IMG/VR virus record: IMGVR_UViG_3300024520_000312
Location: 1 to 32,530 of that record
Reading direction: 5' to 3' (one strand)
DNA length: 32,530 nucleotides
From: a virus
This document shows, one piece after another, positions 1-5,844 of the stretch; the stretch's first letter is position 1, and each line of letters starts with the position of its first letter. Made by a program: the position numbers and the translations under genes. The notes below the pieces were generated by a model that saw nothing but the letters and a program-made list of their open reading frames with translations, had not been told where the DNA came from and made no database searches.

Positions 1-2
1 AC

Positions 3-179
3 ATCAAGGCCACGCCAGTAACCGGCCCGAAGGTCAGGCAGTGGTTCTTGAAGACGCATGGGATTGAACGATTATCGCGCTACAGCGATACGAAACGTGG
101 GTTCAGCGTCCAGTTGTGCTGGCTGGTGCCGCTGTACCCTGAGCACGTGAAGTGGGTGCACGACAAGTTTAGGAAGTGA
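3..179 (+). CDS. C-terminal part of an unidentified protein (cut by window edge)
   Basis: An open frame runs from the window edge to a TGA at 177-179 and gives 58 residues with no internal start-like methionine. The translated end is rich in Trp, Arg and Lys (for example QLCWLVPLYPEHVKWVHDKF) and looks like real coding sequence. The next downstream ORF could begin on the overlapping GTGATG at 176-181, but a better start lies at 212. I do not recognise the family. Its position ahead of the replication operon suggests an early gene, which is inference. Confidence 0.6.
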   Translation: MKATPVTGPKVRQWFLKTHGIERLSRYSDTKRGFSVQLCWLVPLYPEHVKWVHDKFRK

Positions 180-195
180 TGTTCCACGTGGAACG
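180..195. promoter_or_regulatory. parS-like palindrome (candidate ParB-binding site)
   Basis: The sequence TGTTCCACGTGGAACG contains the perfect 14-bp palindrome GTTCCACGTGGAAC at 181-194. This core equals the parS sequence described for chromosomal ParB of pseudomonads and fits the general consensus TGTTNCACGTGNAACA except for the last base. It lies just behind the stop of the truncated ORF and about 18 bp ahead of the ATG at 212. No parB gene is in the window, so binding by a host or phage ParB is inference. Its half-site TTCCAC is also the outer part of the repeated palindrome at 815, 2184, 5434 and 23710, so it could instead be a variant of that family. Confidence 0.5.
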
Positions 196-211
196 TTGGG
201 GGGAGAGAAGT

Positions 212-430
212 ATGGGTAATTTAACTACGGCGAAGAAGTTCAATTCGCTAACACTTTCGGATTTAGCTGATTCGGTAATATTTTACGAGGTTCATCGAAC
301 GCTCAAGCATTACGAAAGGATGCAGGCTGAGGTCGAAGAATTGTACGAGCTTGCTAGCGGAAGCAACCTTGTCACTAGCGAACTAATTCTTAGAATGATC
401 AAGCCGTACGTGAATGGGGGCGAAGCATGA
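212..430 (+). CDS. Small protein of unknown function, 72 aa
   Basis: I place the start at ATG 212 because GGGGGGAGAG lies at the right distance upstream. The longer frame from GTG 176 would run through the parS-like palindrome and lacks a clear ribosome site. The product is mostly helical in appearance, with an acidic stretch around residues 35-50 (EVEELYELAS). It has no motif I recognise. Its stop overlaps the next start as ATGA, so the two genes are probably translationally coupled. Confidence 0.6.
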   Translation: MGNLTTAKKFNSLTLSDLADSVIFYEVHRTLKHYERMQAEVEELYELASGSNLVTSELILRMIKPYVNGGEA

Positions 431-609
431 AGTTTAAGTTCTTGGGCTCGCCGACCTGGACTGCGGTTCAGCTAGAGCTATTCCCCGATAACTTTCGCGA
501 GCAGTATTGGCAATCTCTGGATGGGAGCGTTTTTAAGAGAACTAACGAACTGATTGCTGATTTTGAGAAATTGAGGGAAAGGATTTATCGCCCTTACCCG
601 TTGACATAG
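427..609 (+). CDS. Small protein of unknown function, 60 aa
   Basis: The ATG at 427 overlaps the preceding stop in an ATGA arrangement. The product begins MKFKFLGSPTW and ends in a charged helix (NELIADFEKLRERIY). I see no known domain. The -35 element of the strong promoter (TTGACA, 601-606) lies inside the last codons of this gene, so it closes the small upstream gene pair before a new transcription unit starts. Confidence 0.6.
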   Translation: MKFKFLGSPTWTAVQLELFPDNFREQYWQSLDGSVFKRTNELIADFEKLRERIYRPYPLT

Positions 610-629
610 GTCCCTAATTCCGGTATAAT
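601..629 (+). promoter_or_regulatory. Consensus sigma-70 promoter
   Basis: TTGACA at 601-606 and TATAAT at 624-629 are both perfect matches to the sigma-70 consensus and are separated by exactly 17 bp. Transcription should begin near 636. The promoter reads into the structured non-coding stretch 636-812 and onward into the replication operon from 871. It implies recognition by host RNA polymerase; no phage RNA polymerase gene is visible in the window. Confidence 0.85.
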
Positions 630-635
630 GTTAAG

Positions 636-812
636 TTCAAGTGGGGGATCGCCTTTTCAGAATGGGAAACGGACAGGCGTGACGCTTCTTGAAAACCTGG
701 GGGTGGGGGTCTCGCTCTCTCCCACCCCCGCCTAACTAGGGCGAGAGCCGGGGGTTGCCAAGGGTCTATGACTGAAAGGCGACTTACCTGATTTCCCGGC
801 TCTTGCCCACTT
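636..812 (+). ncRNA. Candidate structured RNA or structured 5' leader
   Basis: About 235 nt separate the predicted transcription start from the next ATG at 871, and no good ORF fills the gap. Several stems can be drawn by eye. A closing stem could form between AAGTGGG (639-645) and CCCACTT (806-812). CGCC (650-653) can pair with GGCG (676-679). A 9-bp G/C stem pairs 699-707 with 721-729. A 14-bp stem with one G-U pair joins 739-752 to 795-808, and nested in it is GTTGCC (754-759) with GGCGAC (778-783). The closing stem and the 14-bp stem compete for 806-808, which would allow switching. No U-run follows the G/C hairpin, so it is not a plain terminator. Function is unknown. Confidence 0.5.
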
Positions 813-814
813 TA

Positions 815-836
815 TTTCCACAACGCGTTGTGGAAA
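815..836. repeat. 20-bp palindrome, copy A
   Basis: This copy has the core TTCCACAACGCGTTGTGGAA, a perfect inverted repeat, flanked by one T and one A. It lies directly after the structured RNA candidate and 34 bp ahead of the ATG at 871. Three more copies occur at 2184, 5434 and 23710. As RNA it forms a 9-bp stem with a CGCG loop; as DNA it could bind a dimeric protein. Confidence 0.8.
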
Positions 837-870
837 GCAAAGACCACGAAGACCACTAAGGAGCAAAGAC

Positions 871-1248
871 ATGACGATTGGAAATCTGATAAAGCAATGT
901 CGGGACGCGGCAGAAGAACATCGAAAAGCTGTCGAAGTTGCTAAGAAGACTAGCGCGAAATTAGAATTCGTTAAGGCGTTAACGATCGAAGCGTTGGAAG
1001 AAGAGGGTACGGACACCGCACGCGACGCAGAGACCGTCGTCACCCGCACTGAAAGAAAGCTTCCTCAAGTCGTCGACTGGGAAGACTATTACAAGTTCAT
1101 CCGCCGCAACAACGCGTTCGAGTTGTTGCATCGCCGACCTTCATCCCAAGCGTACAACATTTTTATGGAAACCCGTAAGAAGCAAATTCCGGGCGTCAAG
1201 ATCTACACCAAGGTCGGTCTCAACATTCGTAAACGAGGAGCAGCATGA
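871..1248 (+). CDS. Conserved-looking phage protein of unknown function, coiled-coil N terminus, 125 aa
   Basis: The ATG at 871 follows AAGGAG (858-863) at good spacing. Residues 1-50 form a charged helix, probably coiled coil (RDAAEEHRKAVEVAKKTSAKLEF). The C-terminal half (VDWEDYYKFIRRNNAFELLHRR, then IPGVKIYTKVGLNIRKR) resembles small proteins found in phage replication modules, but I cannot assign a family with confidence. It is the first gene after the strong promoter and the palindrome, and it overlaps the next gene at TGATG. A DNA-binding or accessory replication role is inference. Confidence 0.7.
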   Translation: MTIGNLIKQCRDAAEEHRKAVEVAKKTSAKLEFVKALTIEALEEEGTDTARDAETVVTRTERKLPQVVDWEDYYKFIRRNNAFELLHRRPSSQAYNIFMETRKKQIPGVKIYTKVGLNIRKRGAA

Positions 1249-2051
1249 TGGCAGCTAAGAAAGCAGTGGCGAGAAAGGGTTCGAAGGAAGTAACCAGGAA
1301 GCCGAGGTCAGAGGCGGAGCTATCTTCTCTGGAAAAGAAGTTGATGGAGCGGATCAAGTCGGCGCAAGAAGAGATCAAGGGCGACGGTTCTAACCTCATT
1401 CGGTTTGATTCACGCGGCTTTGTTTATCAGGGCGCTGAGCTGGGCATGTCGCTCGACGTGGTCGTGCTCGGAAGTTGTTTCGAAAAGACTTATTACGACG
1501 CACCGTTCGATAGGGAGGCATCAACGGCGGTTGATCCGTTGTGTTGGGCGCTGGGCGAGGACTCGAAGAACTTGTCGCCGAAGGCAAGCTTGAAGACGAA
1601 GCTGTCCGACGCGTGCCGAACGTGTTCGATGAGCGAATGGATCGACGGGCGCAAGGCTAAAGACGAGATCGGCAACCAGTGCCGTGACTATCGCCGGGTG
1701 GCGGTGGTGCCTTGGCTTGAAGACCAGGCCGCGCCAGATTTATCCGAAATTGCGTTGATCCGCATTCCCCCGACCAGCTTGAAGAACTTCGCGACGTACA
1801 TCACGCGGGTGTACCGGTTCCTCGGGCAAGATCCGATCCAGCTCGTAACGCGGTTTGAAATCGATCAGACCGAGAGCTATGGGAAAATTCAGATCCCCTC
1901 CATCGTTGAGACAATCGAAGACCGGGAGACGGTCGCGGACTTACAAGCGCTCCCCGCTGAAGCGGTGCTTGCCGACGTCCCGTACAGCCTGACCCCGACC
2001 CCAGCGCCGGCACCGCCCCAACGTAAGAAGCGTGCCCGGTCGCGGGTGTGA
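1245..2051 (+). CDS. Phage replication-module protein with Cys cluster, possibly single-stranded DNA-binding
   Basis: The start is ATG 1245 or the adjacent ATG 1248, after GAGGAGCAGC. The 268-aa product has a basic N terminus (KKAVARKGSKEVTRKPR), a central segment with spaced cysteines (PLCWALG, CRTCSMSEW, NQCRDYRRVAVVPW) and a Pro/Ala tail ending in a basic patch (PPQRKKRARSRV). The pattern CxxC...W...C...RR is one I associate with a widespread phage protein next to DNA polymerases that is often labelled hypothetical or ssDNA-binding. The Cys cluster may bind zinc. The assignment rests on pattern and neighbourhood only. Confidence 0.55.
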   Translation: MMAAKKAVARKGSKEVTRKPRSEAELSSLEKKLMERIKSAQEEIKGDGSNLIRFDSRGFVYQGAELGMSLDVVVLGSCFEKTYYDAPFDREASTAVDPLCWALGEDSKNLSPKASLKTKLSDACRTCSMSEWIDGRKAKDEIGNQCRDYRRVAVVPWLEDQAAPDLSEIALIRIPPTSLKNFATYITRVYRFLGQDPIQLVTRFEIDQTESYGKIQIPSIVETIEDRETVADLQALPAEAVLADVPYSLTPTPAPAPPQRKKRARSRV

Positions 2052-2075
2052 GCGTTGTGGAAAGGAGATGGCAAC

Positions 2076-2225
2076 ATGAAAGGTACATTAGAAGAACGAT
2101 TCTTTATAAAGGTTCGCAAAGGACGAAAACCTGACGATTGTTGGGAGTGGCTTGCAAGTACTAACGGTGACGGTGGGTATAAGTCTCCACAACGTGTTGT
2201 GGAAATAAAATGCCATCACGAGTAA
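2076..2225 (+). pseudogene. Truncated HNH endonuclease (N-terminal remnant)
   Basis: An ORF of 49 codons starts at ATG 2076 after AAAGGAGATGGCAAC. Its first 27 residues (MKGTLEERFF, then PDDCWEWLA) match the start of the intact HNH gene at 4332 with three substitutions. At DNA level I count 10 mismatches in the first 81 bases. Similarity fades after TNGDGGY, and the frame then reads through palindrome copy B and stops inside the polymerase gene. The HNH core and zinc part are absent. A half-palindrome (GCGTTGTGGAAA, 2052-2063) lies on its left and a full one on its right. It is best read as the debris of a homing-type endonuclease; a small functional peptide is less likely. Confidence 0.8.
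2184..2205. repeat. 20-bp palindrome, copy B, at the polymerase start
   Basis: This copy reads CTCCACAAC-GT-GTTGTGGAA in its core: the 9-bp arms match copy A except for one base at the outer left edge, and the centre is GT instead of GC. It ends five bases before the ATG of the DNA polymerase (2210). Its right arm supplies the only Shine-Dalgarno-like bases (GGAA) for that start, so a hairpin in the mRNA would hide the ribosome site. Confidence 0.75.
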
Positions 2226-3934
2226 CGATTGACTTCGAAACGATGCCCATCGTGTCCGGATCGCCGTCGTCGCCTGAGCCGGTGGGTGTCGCCATTCGAA
2301 AGGGTGGCCGCAGTCGCTATCACGCGTGGGGGCATCCGATTGAGAACAATACAACGAAGGAAAAAGTTAAAACGGTCTTGAAGGACTTATGTAAGAACAA
2401 CATTCTTTTGATGCACAACGCGCAGTTCGATCTGCGCGTGCTCGAAGACCATTTCGGTTTGATGCCAGATCGCGGCTTCGACGACACGAAAATTTTAGCC
2501 TTCCTTAAGCATCCGTCGAATAAGACCCTTTCTCTGAAGCCCTTGTCGGAGCAATTCTTCAAGATAAAGCCAGAAGAGCGCGACCGGATGCACGACTGGT
2601 TAGGAGAGAACTATCCTCCCGCTCGTCTGGTCGGGGACAAGACGAAGTACACCGCCTTCGCTCCGGGTAGTTTGGCGGGAGAATATGCGGTCGGGGATGT
2701 CGATCGGACGATGGATTTATTCAAGCTTTTTGATCGTCAACTTGATAGTGAAGAAAGGGCCGCTTACGAACGGGAAAAGTCGGTAGTCGTCCCCACCATC
2801 AAGATGGAGCGGGCCGGCGTTCGAATCGACGTCGATCGGCTCGAAGTGGACTTGGAACTCGCTCAACGCCGAAGAAACATTCTGGGATACGGTCTGAGCG
2901 GGCGGTTACGTGACCCGATGATCAACCTCAATTCACGGCCTCAGATGGCGAAGGCGCTTTTTGATGCGGGGCTGGTCAAGGTGTTCCTCAAAACGGAAAA
3001 AGAGAATGAATCCGTTTCTATTCCGAGCTTGCGGATGACGTGTACGGACCAGGATTTCGTCGATGACCTGGAGCTTTACTCGAAGCTGGGTAAGTTGATC
3101 GGCACGTATATGACCCCCTGGCTCTTTTCTGCACACCAAAATAACGGCTATTTTTACCCTTATTTCAATCCGACAAGGGTAGACTCCGAAAGCGGGGTCG
3201 GAGGGACGCGTACCGGTCGGTATAGCTCGAATTTCCAGCAAGTACCGAAGGAAGCCTTCAAAGGGCTCCCGTTCATGCGCAATTACGTGCTCCCGGATAA
3301 GGGGTACAAGCTCGTCGACCGCGATTATTCTCAGCAAGAGCTAAGGATCTTAGCGCACTTCGCTGGAGGCGCTTTAACGAAAGCTTATCAAGCGAATCCC
3401 CAGCTCGACATGCACACGCACGTACAAGCGATCATCCGAAAGAGTATCCCGGACATCGACCGAAAAGCCGTGAAGACCTGCAACTTCCTGACCATCTACG
3501 GCGGCGGGGTGAATCGTTTAGCAGATCAGCTCGGGATCACTCACGAAGAGGCGCGTCGGATAAGGGAGGAGCACCAAAAGGCGTTGCCGGAGGTTGCGGC
3601 ATTGAACACACGCTTGAGGCGGGAGCATAAGGCCGACGGGTTTATTCGGACCTGGGGCGGGCGTAAGTACACGTTAGATTTCCAGGACTGGTACAAGCTC
3701 ATCAACGTCCTCATTCAAGGCTCGGCGGCGGACCAGACTAAGGAAGCAATTCGTCGGTACGATGTGAGGGAATTTGTAGACGCTCGTCTTATGCTCCAAG
3801 TTCACGACGAACTCGTCATATCTTCATTTGAGACGGAGAAAGGTCTTAGATGGGCGATGGAGGAAATGTCGGAGTGGGATGTACCGATGCTAACGGATAA
3901 GACTACGGGCAAATCTTGGGGGGAGGCTAAGTAA
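2210..3934 (+). CDS. Family A DNA polymerase with 3'-5' exonuclease domain
   Basis: This is the replicative or repair polymerase, 574 aa, much shorter than E. coli Pol I and lacking a 5' nuclease domain. The exonuclease motifs are visible: IDFET (D8, E10), MHNAQFD (N70, D74) and YAVGD (Y159, D163). The polymerase domain has TGRYSSNFQQVP (335-346), motif A DYSQQELR (D372), the O-helix K422...F426...Y430-G, and motif C VHDELV (531-536). The residue at the E. coli 762 position is Phe, as in many lytic phages. The ATG at 2210 sits just after palindrome copy B with only a weak ribosome site. No primase or replicative helicase is seen nearby. Confidence 0.95.
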   Translation: MPSRVTIDFETMPIVSGSPSSPEPVGVAIRKGGRSRYHAWGHPIENNTTKEKVKTVLKDLCKNNILLMHNAQFDLRVLEDHFGLMPDRGFDDTKILAFLKHPSNKTLSLKPLSEQFFKIKPEERDRMHDWLGENYPPARLVGDKTKYTAFAPGSLAGEYAVGDVDRTMDLFKLFDRQLDSEERAAYEREKSVVVPTIKMERAGVRIDVDRLEVDLELAQRRRNILGYGLSGRLRDPMINLNSRPQMAKALFDAGLVKVFLKTEKENESVSIPSLRMTCTDQDFVDDLELYSKLGKLIGTYMTPWLFSAHQNNGYFYPYFNPTRVDSESGVGGTRTGRYSSNFQQVPKEAFKGLPFMRNYVLPDKGYKLVDRDYSQQELRILAHFAGGALTKAYQANPQLDMHTHVQAIIRKSIPDIDRKAVKTCNFLTIYGGGVNRLADQLGITHEEARRIREEHQKALPEVAALNTRLRREHKADGFIRTWGGRKYTLDFQDWYKLINVLIQGSAADQTKEAIRRYDVREFVDARLMLQVHDELVISSFETEKGLRWAMEEMSEWDVPMLTDKTTGKSWGEAK

Positions 3935-4116
3935 TGGCTAGGGATTTTTATGAATGGGAATACCAGTCATTAACGATTTTAGAATCTAAGAATTTAGAGC
4001 ACGATGCCAATGAATTATTGGAGAAATACGGGTTGGTAAACGTTTTGTCGTGGGCAGCGGCAAAATCTCTTGCGCTGTATTCGACGGCGCCGAAGGCTCC
4101 GAAGGAGGGAACATGA
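3934..4116 (+). CDS. Small protein of unknown function, 60 aa
   Basis: The ATG at 3934 overlaps the polymerase stop by one base (TAATG), and GGGGGGAGG upstream gives a strong ribosome site. The product is MARDFYEWEYQS... with an acidic middle and an Ala-rich end. No known domain is visible. Tight coupling to the polymerase suggests a replication accessory, which is inference only. Confidence 0.65.
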   Translation: MARDFYEWEYQSLTILESKNLEHDANELLEKYGLVNVLSWAAAKSLALYSTAPKAPKEGT

Positions 4117-4319
4117 ATAGACGGTGGTTCTTCAAAAGAAGTGCTGCGCTCCCTGCGGCGGTAGCGTTAGCACCACTGGCGAAAGTAATTGAGGAGGTGC
4201 CTCCTAAAATACCAAAAGTCATTTACGATCCTCGCGATGAGATGACGATGATGGGATCTGTTAGGCCTTTGTTTGAAGTAACGGCGATGTCGTCTGCTAC
4301 TTGGGTAAAGTATGACTGA
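4113..4319 (+). CDS. Small protein with twin-arginine-like signal peptide
   Basis: I choose ATG 4113 because AAGGAGGGAAC immediately precedes it; a longer frame from 4050 has no ribosome site. The 68-aa product begins MNRRWFFKRSAALPAAVALA. RRWFFK fits the Tat motif RRxFxK and is followed by an Ala-rich hydrophobic stretch (about residues 10-22). The remainder (VPPKIPKVIYDPRDEM...) is short and not recognised. If exported, it would act in the periplasm or envelope, an unusual place for a product of a replication operon. The stretch could also be a membrane anchor. It overlaps the preceding gene by four bases. Confidence 0.65.
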   Translation: MNRRWFFKRSAALPAAVALAPLAKVIEEVPPKIPKVIYDPRDEMTMMGSVRPLFEVTAMSSATWVKYD

Positions 4320-4331
4320 GAAAACGTAGTT

Positions 4332-4796
4332 ATGAAGGGTACATTAGAAGAACGATTTTTTGCGAAGGCTCGCAAAGGGCGCAAACCTGACGATTGTTGG
4401 GAGTGGCTCGCCGTTACTAATTCTCAAGGGTACGGTCGAATACGAGTTGATGACCAAATGAAACTTTCGCACCGAATTAGTTGGTGGGTTCATTTTGGAC
4501 CTATACCTAAAGGACTTCAGGTTCATCATCATTGCGATAATCCACCATGTAGTAATCCGTCGCACCTTTGGATTGGGACTCAGTCTGATAATATTCGGGA
4601 TTGTTCTGAAAAGGGCCGGCTTATTACTGTGGGAAAATCGAGAATGACGTGTTGTCCTAACGGCCACGAATACACTGTAGAAAATACAGCTTTTGAAACT
4701 AACGGTCATCGAAGATGCCGTGAATGTAATCGAAGAACTATTAGAGTCTACATGAGAAAGTGGCGCGAAAAACAACGGCGGTTAGCGTATGTCTGA
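4332..4796 (+). CDS. HNH endonuclease with C-terminal zinc finger (free-standing homing type)
   Basis: The 154-aa product has the phage HNH_3-type layout. An N-terminal DDCWEWLA...GYGRI segment is followed by SHRISWWVHFG, then HHHCDNPPCSNPSHLWIGT (residues 65-83), with the HNH histidines around 65-67 and N75/H78, and then DNIRD. A C-terminal zinc site is formed by C107, C108, H112, C129 and C132. Such proteins nick or cut DNA and move as free-standing homing elements. The gene is richer in A/T than its neighbours, has only a weak ribosome site and overlaps the next gene by 8 bases, which fits a late insertion. A truncated twin is at 2076. Confidence 0.9.
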   Translation: MKGTLEERFFAKARKGRKPDDCWEWLAVTNSQGYGRIRVDDQMKLSHRISWWVHFGPIPKGLQVHHHCDNPPCSNPSHLWIGTQSDNIRDCSEKGRLITVGKSRMTCCPNGHEYTVENTAFETNGHRRCRECNRRTIRVYMRKWREKQRRLAYV

Positions 4797-5427
4797 GACT
4801 CGCCAATGGTCCTATTCGTCTTTATCGAAGTACGAAAGCTGCCCCTTACGATATTATTTGAACAAGATTGAAGAGCTGGAGGACAAGCCGGGGCATGCGG
4901 CGATGCGGGGGACGAAGATCCACGAGCAAATCGAAGAGTACCTCCGGTTTAGCACCAACGGTCTTCCGGACTTGGTCGAGTCGTCGTTCGGCGAAGAGCT
5001 GGACCGCGCAAGAGAAGCGTCGGCTGAGCCGGAGGTGGCGATCTCTTTGACCGAAGATTGGGAGCGGTGCGATTGGGATGACGGTTGGGTCCGGGGAAAG
5101 ATCGATATGTTGATCCCCGACAAGTCGATCATCGTAGACTTCAAGACCGGTCGGTATTACCCAACCCACCGGGACCAGGCGTCCCTTTACGCATTGATCT
5201 CGATGGCGGGCGGGTATACGGAAGATGCGTACGTCGAGTTCTGGTTTTTAGATAATGACGACGTAGTAACGTGGGAGTTCACTCGTCGAATGCTCCCTAA
5301 ACTAAAAGAAAAATGGGCATTTAAGGCTAAGCAACTTCAAGATGAAACAGAGTGGAAAGCTACACCAAATCGCTTCTGTAAGTGGTGTAGCTTCAATGCT
5401 AACAAAGGAGGACAGTGTGTCTATTAA
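4789..5427 (+). CDS. Cas4/RecB-like PD-(D/E)XK exonuclease with probable Fe-S cluster
   Basis: The 212-aa product has the motifs of the PDDEXK_1 family in order: SYSSLSKYESCPLRYY (8-23), RGTKIHE with H45, GKIDML with D106, VDFKTG with D117 and K119, and QASLY with Q130 and Y134. Four cysteines (C18, C197, C200, C210) are spaced as in Cas4 and AddB nucleases, which bind a 4Fe-4S cluster. It is expected to resect DNA ends. No CRISPR array or cas1 is present, so a role in phage recombination, replication or host DNA breakdown is more likely than spacer acquisition. Confidence 0.9.
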   Translation: MSETRQWSYSSLSKYESCPLRYYLNKIEELEDKPGHAAMRGTKIHEQIEEYLRFSTNGLPDLVESSFGEELDRAREASAEPEVAISLTEDWERCDWDDGWVRGKIDMLIPDKSIIVDFKTGRYYPTHRDQASLYALISMAGGYTEDAYVEFWFLDNDDVVTWEFTRRMLPKLKEKWAFKAKQLQDETEWKATPNRFCKWCSFNANKGGQCVY

Positions 5428-5433
5428 GAGGAA

Positions 5434-5455
5434 TTTCCACAACGCGTTGTGGAAG
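5434..5455. repeat. 20-bp palindrome, copy C
   Basis: This copy has the perfect core TTCCACAACGCGTTGTGGAA. It lies in the short gap between the Cas4-like nuclease and the VRR-NUC gene. Its right arm contains the GGAAG that would serve as ribosome site for the TTG at 5461, the same geometry as copy B at the polymerase. If the GTG at 5449 were the start, the palindrome would lie partly in coding sequence. Confidence 0.8.
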
Positions 5456-5460
5456 TAAGT

Positions 5461-5844
5461 TTGGCCAGTACCTCTGAAGAACGGAAATTTGCTCGCTGGT
5501 GTAAGAGCGAAAGTCTCTTATGCTGGAAGTTTACGAGCCCTGGGCACCGTGGTGTGCCTGACCGGGTCGTCATCCTTCCTGATGGTCGAACGGTTTGGAT
5601 TGAGTTCAAAAATCGAGGGGAAAAACTCACCCCATTACAAGCGAAGACGCATGAAGCACTGAGGAAGTTCGACCATGTTACAGCAACTTGCATATCATTC
5701 GTCGAGGCACGCAGTCTCGTCCAGGATCTTCTCACCAAGGCGCTATCAGGAGGAAGCGATTGGTCATCTGTTGGAAAACTCCAGCGCGGGGCTGTTCTTG
5801 AGTCCCGGATTGGGAAAGACGGCAGTTACGCTACAAGCGATTAG
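5461..5844 (+). CDS. VRR-NUC domain nuclease
   Basis: From the TTG at 5461 the product has 127 residues; GTG 5449 would add four. The VRR-NUC signature is complete: ERKF with E7, GVPDR (31-35), IEFK with E48 and K50, and LTPLQ with Q60. This is a small stand-alone PD-(D/E)XK nuclease of the kind paired with SNF2 helicases in phages, probably acting on branched DNA. The domain ends near residue 80. The remaining tail overlaps the helicase gene by 170 bases in another frame and is probably not constrained as protein. Confidence 0.88.
   Translation: MASTSEERKFARWCKSESLLCWKFTSPGHRGVPDRVVILPDGRTVWIEFKNRGEKLTPLQAKTHEALRKFDHVTATCISFVEARSLVQDLLTKALSGGSDWSSVGKLQRGAVLESRIGKDGSYATSD

Noticed and set aside
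699-729. G/C hairpin after the strong promoter read as an intrinsic terminator
   Set aside because: The 9-bp stem is strong, but no T-run follows on the plus strand. It fits better as a part of a larger fold.
815-836. Palindromes as paired DnaA boxes
   Set aside because: The arms resemble TTATCCACA at only about seven of nine positions. The copies sit at gene starts rather than in a cluster, so an origin is not supported.
4050-4319. Longer version of the Tat-like protein starting at 4050
   Set aside because: It overlaps the preceding gene by 67 bases and has no ribosome site, whereas ATG 4113 has an excellent one and begins with the RR motif.
4789-5427. Cas4-like nuclease as sign of a CRISPR system
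   Set aside because: No direct-repeat array and no cas1, cas2 or effector gene are seen on either strand.
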